The translations under genes were made by a program, and so were the position numbers. Shown piece after piece: positions 20,260-27,376 of a stretch of DNA of 34,169 nt; position 1 is the stretch's first letter, and the number at the start of each line of letters is the position of its first letter. The stretch is from a virus, in IMG/VR virus record IMGVR_UViG_3300002835_006980, positions 1 through 34,169 of that record, one strand, 5' to 3'. The notes beneath the pieces were generated by a model. The model worked only from the letters and a program-made list of their open reading frames with translations, had not been told where the DNA came from and searched no databases.

Positions 20260-20267
20260 CAAATATA
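20260..20267 (-). promoter_or_regulatory. TATATTTG promoter element
   Basis: It lies eight bases before the ATG at 20251 on the minus strand, matching the Bacteroidota -7 consensus. Confidence 0.5.
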
Positions 20268-20284
20268 AAAATAATATTTCAATA

Positions 20285-20668
20285 TTACAAATAATCCCAA
20301 GTAATTTTTTTAACTACTATTTCATCAATATCTGATATAGCAAAATATTTCAATTCTTCTTTAATTGTTGCATCGATTAATCGTCTTATGTATCTATTTG
20401 CATTTCTAGCGTGATTTTTTTGATATTGAGTTGAGTAAGCCCAATAATCACATTTCATATCAACAATTACATCGAATTGATAAATGTATTTTTCGTGAGT
20501 ACGATATTTGTTATACCCGTCTGAATATTTTCTAATATTTGTTATTTTGACAACAGTGTTGTTATACTCACTCCATTTATATAAATTAACTAATTTGAAA
20601 ATGTTTTTACCTAAGAATTTTTTGATTACCGCTATTTGATTGTCTTTAACTAATTGATTTTTTTCCAT
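20285..20668 (-). CDS. Hypothetical phage protein, 127 residues
   Basis: The body has NTVVKITNIRKYSDGYNKYR, IYQFDVIVDMKCDYWAYSTQ and a basic helix HARNANRYIRRLIDATIKEE, suggesting an alpha/beta fold that may bind nucleic acid. I do not recognise the family. A TATCTTTG element lies four bases before the ATG, suggesting a leaderless mRNA. It is downstream of the large structured RNA and its terminator. Confidence 0.6.
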   Translation of the reverse strand: MEKNQLVKDNQIAVIKKFLGKNIFKLVNLYKWSEYNNTVVKITNIRKYSDGYNKYRTHEKYIYQFDVIVDMKCDYWAYSTQYQKNHARNANRYIRRLIDATIKEELKYFAISDIDEIVVKKITWDYL

Positions 20669-20672
20669 ACCA

Positions 20673-20680
20673 CAAAGATA
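20673..20680 (-). promoter_or_regulatory. TATCTTTG promoter element abutting a start codon
   Basis: It fits TAnnTTTG and ends four bases before the ATG at 20668. Confidence 0.5.
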
Positions 20681-20700
20681 TATAAAAAAATTAATTGCAC

Positions 20701-20733
20701 AAAAAAATGGATAATAATATTTTACTATCCATC
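20701..20733 (-). terminator. Terminator ending the large structured RNA
   Basis: On the minus strand ATGGATAGTA pairs with TATTATCCAT (one mismatch), and a run of seven T follows. No protein gene ends here, so it most likely terminates the non-coding transcript upstream. Confidence 0.8.
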
Positions 20734-21600
20734 AATTTTTTTACCGGTGGCTCCATTAAAAAAAAACGCTGAGATTACACGTTTATTGTGAGAACCTTTA
20801 GAGTCATTATTGTTTCTACTCTTATCCACCATCTTTTGAATGGTATTTCTCAGTGACGATTATTTAGGTGAATCACTCCTTGAGGTCTAAACTACTCTCT
20901 TATTACTCAACTCTCTTCGAGGATGCCTCCCCAACTCTTCCTTGCGGGAATAGAGGTCTTTTGTAAAAATACACTCAGCCTTGGGAGCTTTATGTGCCGT
21001 GAACAACTCACGACTATGTAGTCACCTTTCGATTAGACCTGACGGACACTTTTCCTTATTTAAAATTAATAGTTAATAATAATTAAGTTTTGTGTCGTGG
21101 ATTGTGAAAGTAGTGGTCCGTCACGGGCTCTATTATCTTTTGAACAATAGAATACACAACTACTCTCTGAAATGTCCCCATTTCCATATTTCAAGACTAC
21201 TTCGAAACTAACTCCTTGGTGGGAGTCGGTCAAGGTCAATAACAGCACCACCTGTACATCAACATACCTTTCGGTTTTAAGTATCCTCTAATAATGGAAC
21301 TCGCAATAAAAGTGTTGGAACACTTTGTTTTGCAAAATTCCTACGAGTTATTCCTATTGGTGTTCCCACCTCAATTAGACGACCCACATCGCCCAATCAT
21401 CTAACCACTTTCCCTACAGCGTTGCCCTCGGTACTAAAGGTTAAACGGTATCCCGCTTGTGTACTCGACCTCGATTATCCTAAGACAATCAAGACGCAAA
21501 CCATATAACACAAATGGTTCACTTTATCCCACTTTCGTGGTTTATTTTAATGGACCATACACGGCCCATTGAACTCTTCGTTTTACAAATTTTAAAGAAA
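20734..21600 (-). ncRNA. Candidate large structured non-coding RNA (about 850 nt)
   Basis: This stretch has no credible coding frame, is visibly less AT-rich than its neighbours and is full of local hairpins when read on the minus strand. Examples are CCAC-GAAA-GTGG (near 21530), ACC-GAAA-GGT (near 21272), GTGTT-CC-AACAC (21312-21323), CTCC-CACCAA-GGAG, GAGG-CAT-CCTC, TTCC-CGCA-AGGAA and CCAT-TCAAAAG-ATGG. Longer pairings such as GTAGT with ACTAC also occur. A terminator lies at its 3' end. Large phage RNAs of similar size found near tRNAs include GOLLD (about 800 nt) and ROOL. I cannot assign it to either, and it could be a new class. The 5' end is uncertain; a promoter at 21950-21981 could read through the small gene at 21758-21901. 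Confidence 0.65.
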
Positions 21601-21757
21601 AGGGGGTTAATCTTTTTTTTTAAATTTTGTTTGAACAATTTGTTCGTATTAAATTTCAAAGAACGTTTGTGATTTGAATACTGAGTATCTTTCATCACCT
21701 ATAAGTTTCAAATCTTTTACAAAGTTATGTATTTAATTTGAGACTGTCAAATTTTTT

Positions 21758-21901
21758 TTAAACTTTTTCTACAAAAACATCTTCAGTTCCGTAGTAGTTT
21801 GCTCTCACACTTGCAAAGACTTCATTTGAAGTATAAAGTTTTCTTCCTTTATCGTCAAAATAATAAAAAATCTCTGAAATGTTGATTAAATCTTCACTCA
21901 T
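21758..21901 (-). CDS. Small acidic protein (47 residues) upstream of the structured RNA
   Basis: An ATG at 21899-21901 gives MSEDLINISEIFYYFDDKGR, then KLYTSNEVFASVRANYYGTE and DVFVEKV. It looks like a real folded small protein but I do not recognise it. A good promoter (21950-21981) lies upstream, and the structured RNA begins about 150 nt downstream on the same strand, so both could be on one transcript. Confidence 0.55.
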   Translation of the reverse strand: MSEDLINISEIFYYFDDKGRKLYTSNEVFASVRANYYGTEDVFVEKV

Positions 21902-21949
21902 ACTTTCAATTTTTCAAATTATACAATGGGTCGTTTCCCAATTGTTTTA

Positions 21950-21981
21950 CAAATCTAATACTATTATTTTGATTTGTCAAA
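21950..21981 (-). promoter_or_regulatory. Bacteroidota-type promoter upstream of the small gene and structured RNA
   Basis: Minus-strand TTTG, a 20-nt spacer, then TAGATTTG. The spacing is the same as in the tRNA-cluster promoter at 11937-11968. The 46-bp repeat lies directly upstream. Confidence 0.6.
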
Positions 21982-21982
21982 C

Positions 21983-22028
21983 ATTACAATAAAAATTTTT
22001 TGATTTTTTTGTGATAAATATAAATATA
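21983..22028. repeat. 46-bp perfect direct repeat, copy 1
   Basis: The sequence from ATTACAATAAAAATTTTTTG to GTGATAAATATAAATATA is identical to 22534-22579. It lies directly upstream of the promoter for the 47-residue gene. Confidence 0.85.
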
Positions 22029-22045
22029 GCTAAGTTTACAAAAAG

Positions 22046-22516
22046 TTACAATTCAAGAAAATAAAAATCTTTTACGTCATCTGAATAGTGTAAATCGTAT
22101 CCTAAATTTTTATATAAGTTTTGTGCGGTATTGTTTTCTCGATGAGTAATTAAAGTACAATACTTAAATCCTTCCTGTTTAGATACATCGTGAGCCAAAT
22201 TCATAATTTGTTTTCCAAAACCATTTCCTCTAAAATTTTCATTTACATATACATCGTAAATGTGTGTGCTATTGTCCCTATTAAAAAAGTTTTTATCACA
22301 ATTTTTTTTGCACCAACTTTTTTCTTCATATAATCTAGGTATGTCATAATCTAATTCCCACCCATTATCAAAAGATACTACATTCACATAACCAATTAAA
22401 TTTTCATCTAAACCCATAATTTTTATTTTTTTACCAAAAGTATTTTTAGTTTCTCCCTCAAATAAAATATTAGTTGGAATATGGCCACTTTCAAAAATAT
22501 TTATCATAGATTTCAT
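22046..22516 (-). CDS. GNAT acetyltransferase with leader-like N-terminus
   Basis: In 156 residues the acetyl-CoA-binding motif A is clear: HIYDVYVNENFRGNGFGKQI (RGNGFGKQ at 96-103), followed by the family's C-terminal helix and NNTAQNLYKNLGYDLH. The first 20 residues, MKSMINIFESGHIPTNILFE, end in Leu-Phe-Glu and are outside the GNAT fold, as expected of a removable leader. If so, this enzyme would travel in the capsid and acetylate a host target early in infection, much as T4 Alt is packaged. Substrate unknown. Two Cys pairs (CKKNC) lie in the acceptor-side loop. One copy of the 46-bp repeat lies 17 nt upstream. Confidence 0.88.
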   Translation of the reverse strand: MKSMINIFESGHIPTNILFEGETKNTFGKKIKIMGLDENLIGYVNVVSFDNGWELDYDIPRLYEEKSWCKKNCDKNFFNRDNSTHIYDVYVNENFRGNGFGKQIMNLAHDVSKQEGFKYCTLITHRENNTAQNLYKNLGYDLHYSDDVKDFYFLEL

Positions 22517-22533
22517 TCTTGATATTTGTTCGT

Positions 22534-22579
22534 ATTACAATAAAAATTTTTTGATTTTTTTGTGATAAATATAAATATA
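22534..22579. repeat. 46-bp perfect direct repeat, copy 2
   Basis: It is identical to 21983-22028 and lies 17 nt upstream of the GNAT start codon. It contains two overlapping TATATTTAT boxes on the minus strand. Confidence 0.85.
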
Positions 22580-22635
22580 TCTTTGCTTATCAAAAGTTTT
22601 ATTGCTTTTAAATTTTTTTGAAATATTTATATTAT

Positions 22636-22992
22636 GTGAAAATTTTAGTCAAAGATAACATTTTTAATTGTAAAGTCGTTGCTAATACTGATTCAATTCA
22701 GAAAGGTATGATGGGTAAAAAGTTTGATAATAATTTTGATGGTATGTTATTTATGATGCCAGAGAAAAAAACCCAAACTTTTTGGATGTACAATTGTATT
22801 ATTCCTTTAGATATAATAATGATTGACGGTAATGTGATTACCAAAATAAATCATAATTGTCTTCCTTGTGGTAATGAGGAAGATTGTGAAATGTTTGAAG
22901 GATTTGGAAATACTGTTTTGGAACTTAATGGTGGTACTTGTAAAGAATTAAACATTAAAGAGGGTGACAAAATTAAAACCTCAATGTTTTAA
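22636..22992 (+). CDS. DUF192-like protein
   Basis: I start this 118-residue protein at the GTG at 22636, since an upstream in-frame TTG has no ribosome-binding site. The core matches DUF192: VVANTDSIQKGMMGKKFDNN, then GMLFMMPEKKTQTFWMYNCI, IPLDIIMIDGNVITKINHNC and a C-terminal ELNGGTCKELNIKEGD. DUF192 proteins are small beta barrels of unknown function; most bacterial ones have a signal peptide, but this one does not. Four Cys residues (CLPCGNEEDC plus others) are unusual. It converges on the DHH gene with a four-base overlap of stop codons. Confidence 0.8.
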   Translation: MKILVKDNIFNCKVVANTDSIQKGMMGKKFDNNFDGMLFMMPEKKTQTFWMYNCIIPLDIIMIDGNVITKINHNCLPCGNEEDCEMFEGFGNTVLELNGGTCKELNIKEGDKIKTSMF

Positions 22993-24500
22993 CTATTTTC
23001 AATTTTTTTATTTAAAATATCCACAAAAGTATTTTTCATATCTTTTACTAAATCCGAATAAGTTCTTTTTGGAGTACTTTCTGTTTCATCTTCAAAATTT
23101 ATACCTTCTCTTCTTATTTGATTAAGAGCCGCTTCAATTTGTTTTTCTGACAACTTTCTAAATCTTAAAAGTTTTTGTTTAATGTCTTTAACAAAATTAT
23201 TATCTCCTTCGTAATTTGCAATCGGTAATGTTTCTTCAGGTAAATCTTTAGTGTATGGTTTATCATATCCACTATATAGGAAGTTTATTCCTGATATGTT
23301 GGTAATACATTTATGTCCTCCTGAATTTGCTTTCAGAAAGTCATAACCATTAATAGTTAGTTTTTCAGAATCAAATGAAGGCATTTTACCATATAATGCC
23401 ATCATATCTTTTGTTGTGAATCCAACTGACTCGGGAGTTGCCTCTCTTTCTGAGATTCTTTTAATAATTCTAAAACTTAATATTTCTTTTTCTAATTCAG
23501 GTTTGAAGATATTTAAAACTTCATCTTTGATTTCACCTAAGTTTATACCTTTAAGTGCTCTTTCTTCTTTAAATGGATTACAAGATGCTTGAACCATTCC
23601 GACTTGCCCTCCAAGACCTGTAACTAGAAAGTCTGCGTCAGGGTGTATTCTAAATGGAACGTATCTATCATAAGAACCTTTTCTCATACTACCTAACCCA
23701 TATTGTGATATAACATTTCCTGTTTTTTCTATTGCCCCTTCTTTCTTTCTTGCTTCTATGAATTTTTCTTGATTTTGTGTCATAGTTTCAACCGTGGCAT
23801 ATCCTTGTTCTTTTGCAATTTTTGTTATTGTATTATATAAATTTTCAAGTGATGGTTCGCAGTTCATTACTAAATATTCAAGAAAATTTCTACCATTAAC
23901 CTTATCATTTTTATACGATAAAAGAAGTTTATTAACGACAAGCCCCATCATCATTTTATTTCTTTTAACACTTTCATATTTGTCATACTTAAAAACAAAA
24001 TTCATTACCATTTCTGGAGTTATTTGATTTACAGCAAAGTTTGCCGAATCGACTGTCGATATTAGATATAAATCTTCGTCTTTAAATAAATCTTTTGGTG
24101 AAATTGTTTGAGAAATTGTTTCAACATTGGACCTTGCGTGTTTAAAACTTGTCGCAGTATCGTCTTCGACACCGGATTGACTATCGTGATGGTCTGTATG
24201 AATAACAAACATTGGTTTACCGTGTGCAAAATCAACTAAGACCGGCATAATGTTCCCTTCACCTTCAGGTTTTTTTATTGCAAATTCTTTTGACCCGTAC
24301 TGTATTACTTCACAATCAACAACATCAATACCATTTTGTTCCAAATAGTTTTTCATGGCTATTGCCGTTGTAACACCATCTAAATCTTGATGAAAATAAA
24401 TTTTAGCCTTTGGGTATCTTTTTGCAATATCATTAATATCTCTAATACCTGATTCTTTAATCATCATTCTAAATTGACTTTCAGTTATAATAATTTTCAT
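22989..24500 (-). CDS. DHH-family phosphoesterase with ITESQ-type leader
   Basis: This 503-residue protein shows DHH-superfamily motifs in order: IYFHQDLDGVTTAIAM (FHQDLDG at 36-42), VDFAHG at 89-94 and VIHTDHHD at 99-106. These coordinate two metal ions in RecJ, nanoRNase/pAp phosphatase and related enzymes. C-terminal residues include GGHKCITNISGINFLYSG, reminiscent of the DHHA1-type substrate-binding region. The start MKIIITESQFRMMIKES ends a leader-like helix with Ile-Lys-Glu at 14-16, close to those at 19498 and in the 15-17 kb array. It may therefore be a packaged nuclease or nucleotide phosphatase. The upstream gene's stop overlaps its start as ATGA. Confidence 0.82.
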   Translation of the reverse strand: MKIIITESQFRMMIKESGIRDINDIAKRYPKAKIYFHQDLDGVTTAIAMKNYLEQNGIDVVDCEVIQYGSKEFAIKKPEGEGNIMPVLVDFAHGKPMFVIHTDHHDSQSGVEDDTATSFKHARSNVETISQTISPKDLFKDEDLYLISTVDSANFAVNQITPEMVMNFVFKYDKYESVKRNKMMMGLVVNKLLLSYKNDKVNGRNFLEYLVMNCEPSLENLYNTITKIAKEQGYATVETMTQNQEKFIEARKKEGAIEKTGNVISQYGLGSMRKGSYDRYVPFRIHPDADFLVTGLGGQVGMVQASCNPFKEERALKGINLGEIKDEVLNIFKPELEKEILSFRIIKRISEREATPESVGFTTKDMMALYGKMPSFDSEKLTINGYDFLKANSGGHKCITNISGINFLYSGYDKPYTKDLPEETLPIANYEGDNNFVKDIKQKLLRFRKLSEKQIEAALNQIRREGINFEDETESTPKRTYSDLVKDMKNTFVDILNKKIENS

Positions 24501-25498
24501 AAATAAGTTTCTCCAATATTTGTTAATTCTTCAGAAGAATATTTATCGCCATTTTGTTTTTTTCCTCCATTTGTAACTTCCCAACCAATCATTCTGTTAA
24601 TAATACTTTGTTGTATCCATTTGTCAGTTAGAGGATTTCCAAGTCTGTAATTACTTTCTTCAGGATTATTATAAAAATAAAGTTGTTTACCAATATCCCA
24701 ATATGCCCAACTTTTACTCATACCCGCAGCGCTTATTTCTTTATTTACTTTGGTTGTCATCAAATTTTTGAACCTGTCAACTAAATTATTTACCAACGAT
24801 TCAATTTCATTTGGGTTTTCTTTTGATAATGCTTCGGCGTATTTTTTCATACTTTCACTGGGTTCTGCAGTATTAAATCCAACATCACTGTAGTTTAATT
24901 TTGATATGTATTGGTCAGGACCGCTCGTTGGTTTGTTTTTTTTGATGTTTGGTTGATTAGTTTCAAAATTTGAGGTTATTTTATTCGCACTAGCTATTCT
25001 TTTTAATCTATAAACCCTTTCTTTTAGTCCTGGTATTTCGTCAACAATTTTATTTACTTTGTCCCAATTTATGGGTTTATCATAGAGTAGTATATCAGAA
25101 CGCAAATCTAAATCATAACATTGATTTTCAGACCCCCCATTAAGAAGACATAACGCTTGTTTCATTTCCAAGTACCGTTGATTTCCAGTTCCCCAAAAAT
25201 GTTTACGTACATAATCTATAAACTTGAAGTCTCTTCTAAATAAATTTATTAATTCATCAATGGACTTGGCTTCTTCTATTTTTTCATAAACAAAAATTCT
25301 TTCCCCAGCATCAATAGATTCTTGTCTTAGTTCTAAATATTTTCCCCCATTATTCATTTGATTTACAGCATCCTCATGTGATGTATTTTTAACATATTCA
25401 AACCAATTATCTATAATTTTTTTATCCTCTTCTTTAGTTTCACAAATTCCCATGACTTGTTTAATTCTTAAAATTTGTTCGTTGAGGATTGTATTCAT
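24497..25498 (-). CDS. Hypothetical helical protein, 333 residues
   Basis: The ATG at 25496-25498 is used. The protein starts MNTILNEQILRIKQVMGICE, which resembles the leader style (LNEQ) but lacks a clear Leu-X-Glu junction except Leu-Asn-Glu at 5-7. The rest is helical and charged, with SWAYWDIGKQLYFYNNPEES and NMIGWEVTNGGKK-like segments near the C-terminus. No family is recognised. It is cotranscribed with the DHH phosphoesterase. A TATATTTAT box lies four bases before the start. Confidence 0.65.
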   Translation of the reverse strand: MNTILNEQILRIKQVMGICETKEEDKKIIDNWFEYVKNTSHEDAVNQMNNGGKYLELRQESIDAGERIFVYEKIEEAKSIDELINLFRRDFKFIDYVRKHFWGTGNQRYLEMKQALCLLNGGSENQCYDLDLRSDILLYDKPINWDKVNKIVDEIPGLKERVYRLKRIASANKITSNFETNQPNIKKNKPTSGPDQYISKLNYSDVGFNTAEPSESMKKYAEALSKENPNEIESLVNNLVDRFKNLMTTKVNKEISAAGMSKSWAYWDIGKQLYFYNNPEESNYRLGNPLTDKWIQQSIINRMIGWEVTNGGKKQNGDKYSSEELTNIGETYL

Positions 25499-25502
25499 AA
25501 CA

Positions 25503-25511
25503 ATAAATATA
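25503..25511 (-). promoter_or_regulatory. TATATTTAT box abutting a start codon
   Basis: The minus-strand box lies four bases before the ATG at 25498, the same geometry as at 19876-19884. Confidence 0.45.
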
Positions 25512-25518
25512 CTATAAA

Positions 25519-25548
25519 ACAAAAATCCCCACTATAATGGTGGGGTTT
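25519..25548 (-). terminator. Terminator overlapping the methyltransferase 3' end
   Basis: On the minus strand CCCCAC pairs with GTGGGG around a seven-base loop, then ATTTTTG follows. The stem encodes the last residues of the methyltransferase. Confidence 0.75.
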
Positions 25549-26383
25549 CTTGTAGAGTTTCTAATGTTTTGAAGTATTCAACTCTTGTTCTTGCGATATT
25601 TGTATAATTTTCACTTAGTTCTATTCCCAACCACCTTCGGTCAAGTATTTGTGCGGCCACTAAACTAGTACCACTACCAGCGAATGGGTCCATAACTATA
25701 TCGTTCTTGTAGGATAGTATTTTAATCGCTTTGGTTGGAATGTCCATCGAGAACGTTGCCTTGGTGAGTGATTTAGTATCTGCAAAGTAATTCCACTGAC
25801 CAAACACAAGTTCCATAAACTCTTTCTTATCCTGTTCTTCATATACATTTTTAGTTCTTACTATACCATCTTTATTTTCAACCTCAGTTGGTGTTCCTAT
25901 CCATTGCGGTTCTCCTTTAACTTTTTTAATATGATGTTTTTTATATGCTAAAATAACACACTCTTTTGGGTTGTAGATATAAGGTGATGATGGGCTCATC
26001 CAAGAACCCCAAGCTGTAGTTTTACTTCTATGTGGTGATTGTTCTTCAAGGTCGACAATACCAAAAAAACCAAATCCAATTTCTTTCATGATTTGCCACA
26101 TTTCAGAAACAAAGAAAATACGTCCACCTTTTTTTTGTCTGTTGATTTCATAGGGAATGTTCAAAGCGATACGTCCATCGTCTTTTAATAATCTATATGT
26201 TTCAGACAACCAAGACTTAGCAAATTCAACATACTCTGTGAACTCAACATCATCTTCATGTACGTCATAATCAATTCCCACACCATATGGTGGACTTGTA
26301 ACAACCAAATCAATACACCCTTCTGGTAATGTCTTCATTACCTCAATACAATCTCCATTAATTATTCTTCCTGTTTCTATCAT
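25532..26383 (-). CDS. Site-specific DNA methyltransferase (N6-adenine or N4-cytosine)
   Basis: The 283-residue enzyme has the catalytic motif TSPPYGVG at 29-36 and the SAM-binding motif DPFAGSGTSLVAAQ starting near 232, which is the beta-class order of amino-methyltransferases (Pfam N6_N4_Mtase). TSPPY occurs in both N4-cytosine and N6-adenine enzymes, so the target base is not decidable. A long insert (about 120-210) should hold target recognition. No restriction enzyme gene is nearby, so it probably protects phage DNA from host restriction. It ends in a terminator. Confidence 0.93.
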   Translation of the reverse strand: MIETGRIINGDCIEVMKTLPEGCIDLVVTSPPYGVGIDYDVHEDDVEFTEYVEFAKSWLSETYRLLKDDGRIALNIPYEINRQKKGGRIFFVSEMWQIMKEIGFGFFGIVDLEEQSPHRSKTTAWGSWMSPSSPYIYNPKECVILAYKKHHIKKVKGEPQWIGTPTEVENKDGIVRTKNVYEEQDKKEFMELVFGQWNYFADTKSLTKATFSMDIPTKAIKILSYKNDIVMDPFAGSGTSLVAAQILDRRWLGIELSENYTNIARTRVEYFKTLETLQETPPL

Positions 26384-26384
26384 T

Positions 26385-26502
26385 TTAAAATATCATTTTT
26401 ATTACTTCACTAACTAAAACCCTTGTCATCATTAACCAAAATAAAATTATACATCCCGCAATAATTCTATATCTTCTTTCTATGTTTTTTTTTAATTTTC
26501 AT
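26385..26502 (-). pseudogene. Small membrane ORF broken by an A9 homopolymer frameshift
   Basis: An ATG at 26500-26502 overlaps the preceding stop as ATGA, a convincing start. In frame it gives only MKIKKKHRKKI before a stop. One base fewer in the run of nine A (plus-strand T at 26485-26493) would give MKIKKNIERRYRIIAGCIIL, then FWLMMTRVLVSEVIKMIF, a typical one-helix membrane protein. Possible explanations are a sequencing error, decay, or programmed slippage on the A-run. Confidence 0.45.
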
Positions 26503-26813
26503 ACCAATTCTGCTATTATTTGTGCTAATTTATATCCTGTAAATGCCCCTGCCGCCGCCGAACCAGGTAGGACAACAAATTTACCTAACATGGTTTCATA
26601 TTTTTTTCTATTAACAATGTAAGAAATCAATACGTAATAAACAATATAGTTAATTAAAACCATAAAGTCCAGTTCTTTTGCCGCAAAAACTACTATTGAA
26701 TTACCTAAAAATCCCCACATAAAATTTATAAGGGTTTCTCTTAATAATTCGTTTGGTGTTGTAAGAGCGTCCCAAACATTTATTTCTTTATCAAAACCTG
26801 TTTTCTTTTTCAA
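26499..26813 (-). CDS. Small membrane protein with three hydrophobic segments
   Basis: The start is not certain. I use a TTG at 26811-26813 (104 residues), which overlaps the DUF3310 gene by 23 bases; a GTG further upstream would give 131 residues but overlap it by more than 100. Hydrophobic segments are about LRETLINFMWGFLGNSIVVF, FMVLINYIVYYVLISYIV and LPGSAAAGAFTGYKLAQIIA. The last is Gly/Ala-rich. The family is unknown. It ends in the ATGA overlap with the small frameshifted ORF. Confidence 0.55.
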   Translation of the reverse strand: MKKKTGFDKEINVWDALTTPNELLRETLINFMWGFLGNSIVVFAAKELDFMVLINYIVYYVLISYIVNRKKYETMLGKFVVLPGSAAAGAFTGYKLAQIIAELV

Positions 26814-27024
26814 GCGTTTCGATGTGGTGTTGGAGGTACCAAAGAGCCTTTCTGAGGTCTTCAAGTTCTTTATCTTTTCTTTTTTTTCCTGCACGTGATA
26901 TATATTTTACTGTATTTCCTAAACTAAATCCCAAATCCCAAGCATCAATAACTTTGATTGCTTCGTATGTGTTTTCTGAACCTCCATAATGTTCTGGATG
27001 GTTTACCTGTTCTTTATTTTCCAT
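26791..27024 (-). CDS. DUF3310 protein
   Basis: The 77 residues match DUF3310 (nucleotide-kinase-associated small protein of phages) closely: VNHPEHYGGSENTYEAIKVI at 7-26, DAWDLGFSLGNTVKYISRAG at 27-46 and LEDLRKALWYLQHHIE at 55-70. The family is widespread in phages and has no demonstrated activity, though it is sometimes fused to nucleotide-metabolism enzymes. It is one base away from the upstream membrane-protein gene. Confidence 0.92.
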   Translation of the reverse strand: MENKEQVNHPEHYGGSENTYEAIKVIDAWDLGFSLGNTVKYISRAGKKRKDKELEDLRKALWYLQHHIETLEKENRF

Positions 27025-27025
27025 T

Positions 27026-27376
27026 CTATTTCCAAAATAATTGTATTATTAAAATTCCTATTGCTAAAATTAAACAAACTATGGTTTTAAGTGTTAGTGG
27101 TTCTTTAAAAATTAACCAACTTAACCATGTAAAAACAACTGCTCCAACACTAAACCCAATCAACCTTGAAGGCCACATTTGACCATTAAACGCTATTATC
27201 ATATTTTTTACAGAATAAATAAATAACATAGATATTGGTATACCCATCATTACTGTTAACCAATAATTATTTTTTATCCATTCATATTTAAAAGGTCCTT
27301 GAAGTTGGAAGAATGTTCCAATTTGGGCTAAAAAACCAAAAACTATCTCCACTAATAACGCCCATCCATTAACCAT
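27026..27376 (-). CDS. Four-helix membrane protein, EamA/SMR-like
   Basis: In 116 residues there are about four membrane helices: LLVEIVFGFLAQIGTFFQLQ, YWLTVMMGIPISMLFIYSV, SRLIGFSVGAVVFTWLSWLI and TLKTIVCLILAIGILIIQLF. The last pair, with SVGAVVFTWLSWLIFKEPLT, resembles EamA/small-multidrug-resistance transporters (FKEPLT at the end of a helix). A phage-encoded transporter next to glutamine synthetase is suggestive of a nitrogen or metabolite role, but that is only context. Its start overlaps the glutamine synthetase stop by one base. Confidence 0.65.
   Translation of the reverse strand: MVNGWALLVEIVFGFLAQIGTFFQLQGPFKYEWIKNNYWLTVMMGIPISMLFIYSVKNMIIAFNGQMWPSRLIGFSVGAVVFTWLSWLIFKEPLTLKTIVCLILAIGILIIQLFWK

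Noticed and set aside
21066-21251. Short minus-strand reading frame within the structured RNA
   Set aside because: Low-quality composition, no ribosome-binding site, and it overlaps hairpins of the candidate RNA.
20734-21600. RNase P RNA, tmRNA or group I intron
   Set aside because: I could not find the conserved P4-type blocks of RNase P, a tmRNA tRNA-like end, or group I core pairs. GACTA-CA-TAGTC looked like a P7 element but is a simple tight hairpin.
25532-26383. Restriction-modification system
   Set aside because: Only a methyltransferase is visible; no endonuclease gene is adjacent. The HNH and GIY-YIG genes are several kilobases away and look like homing enzymes.
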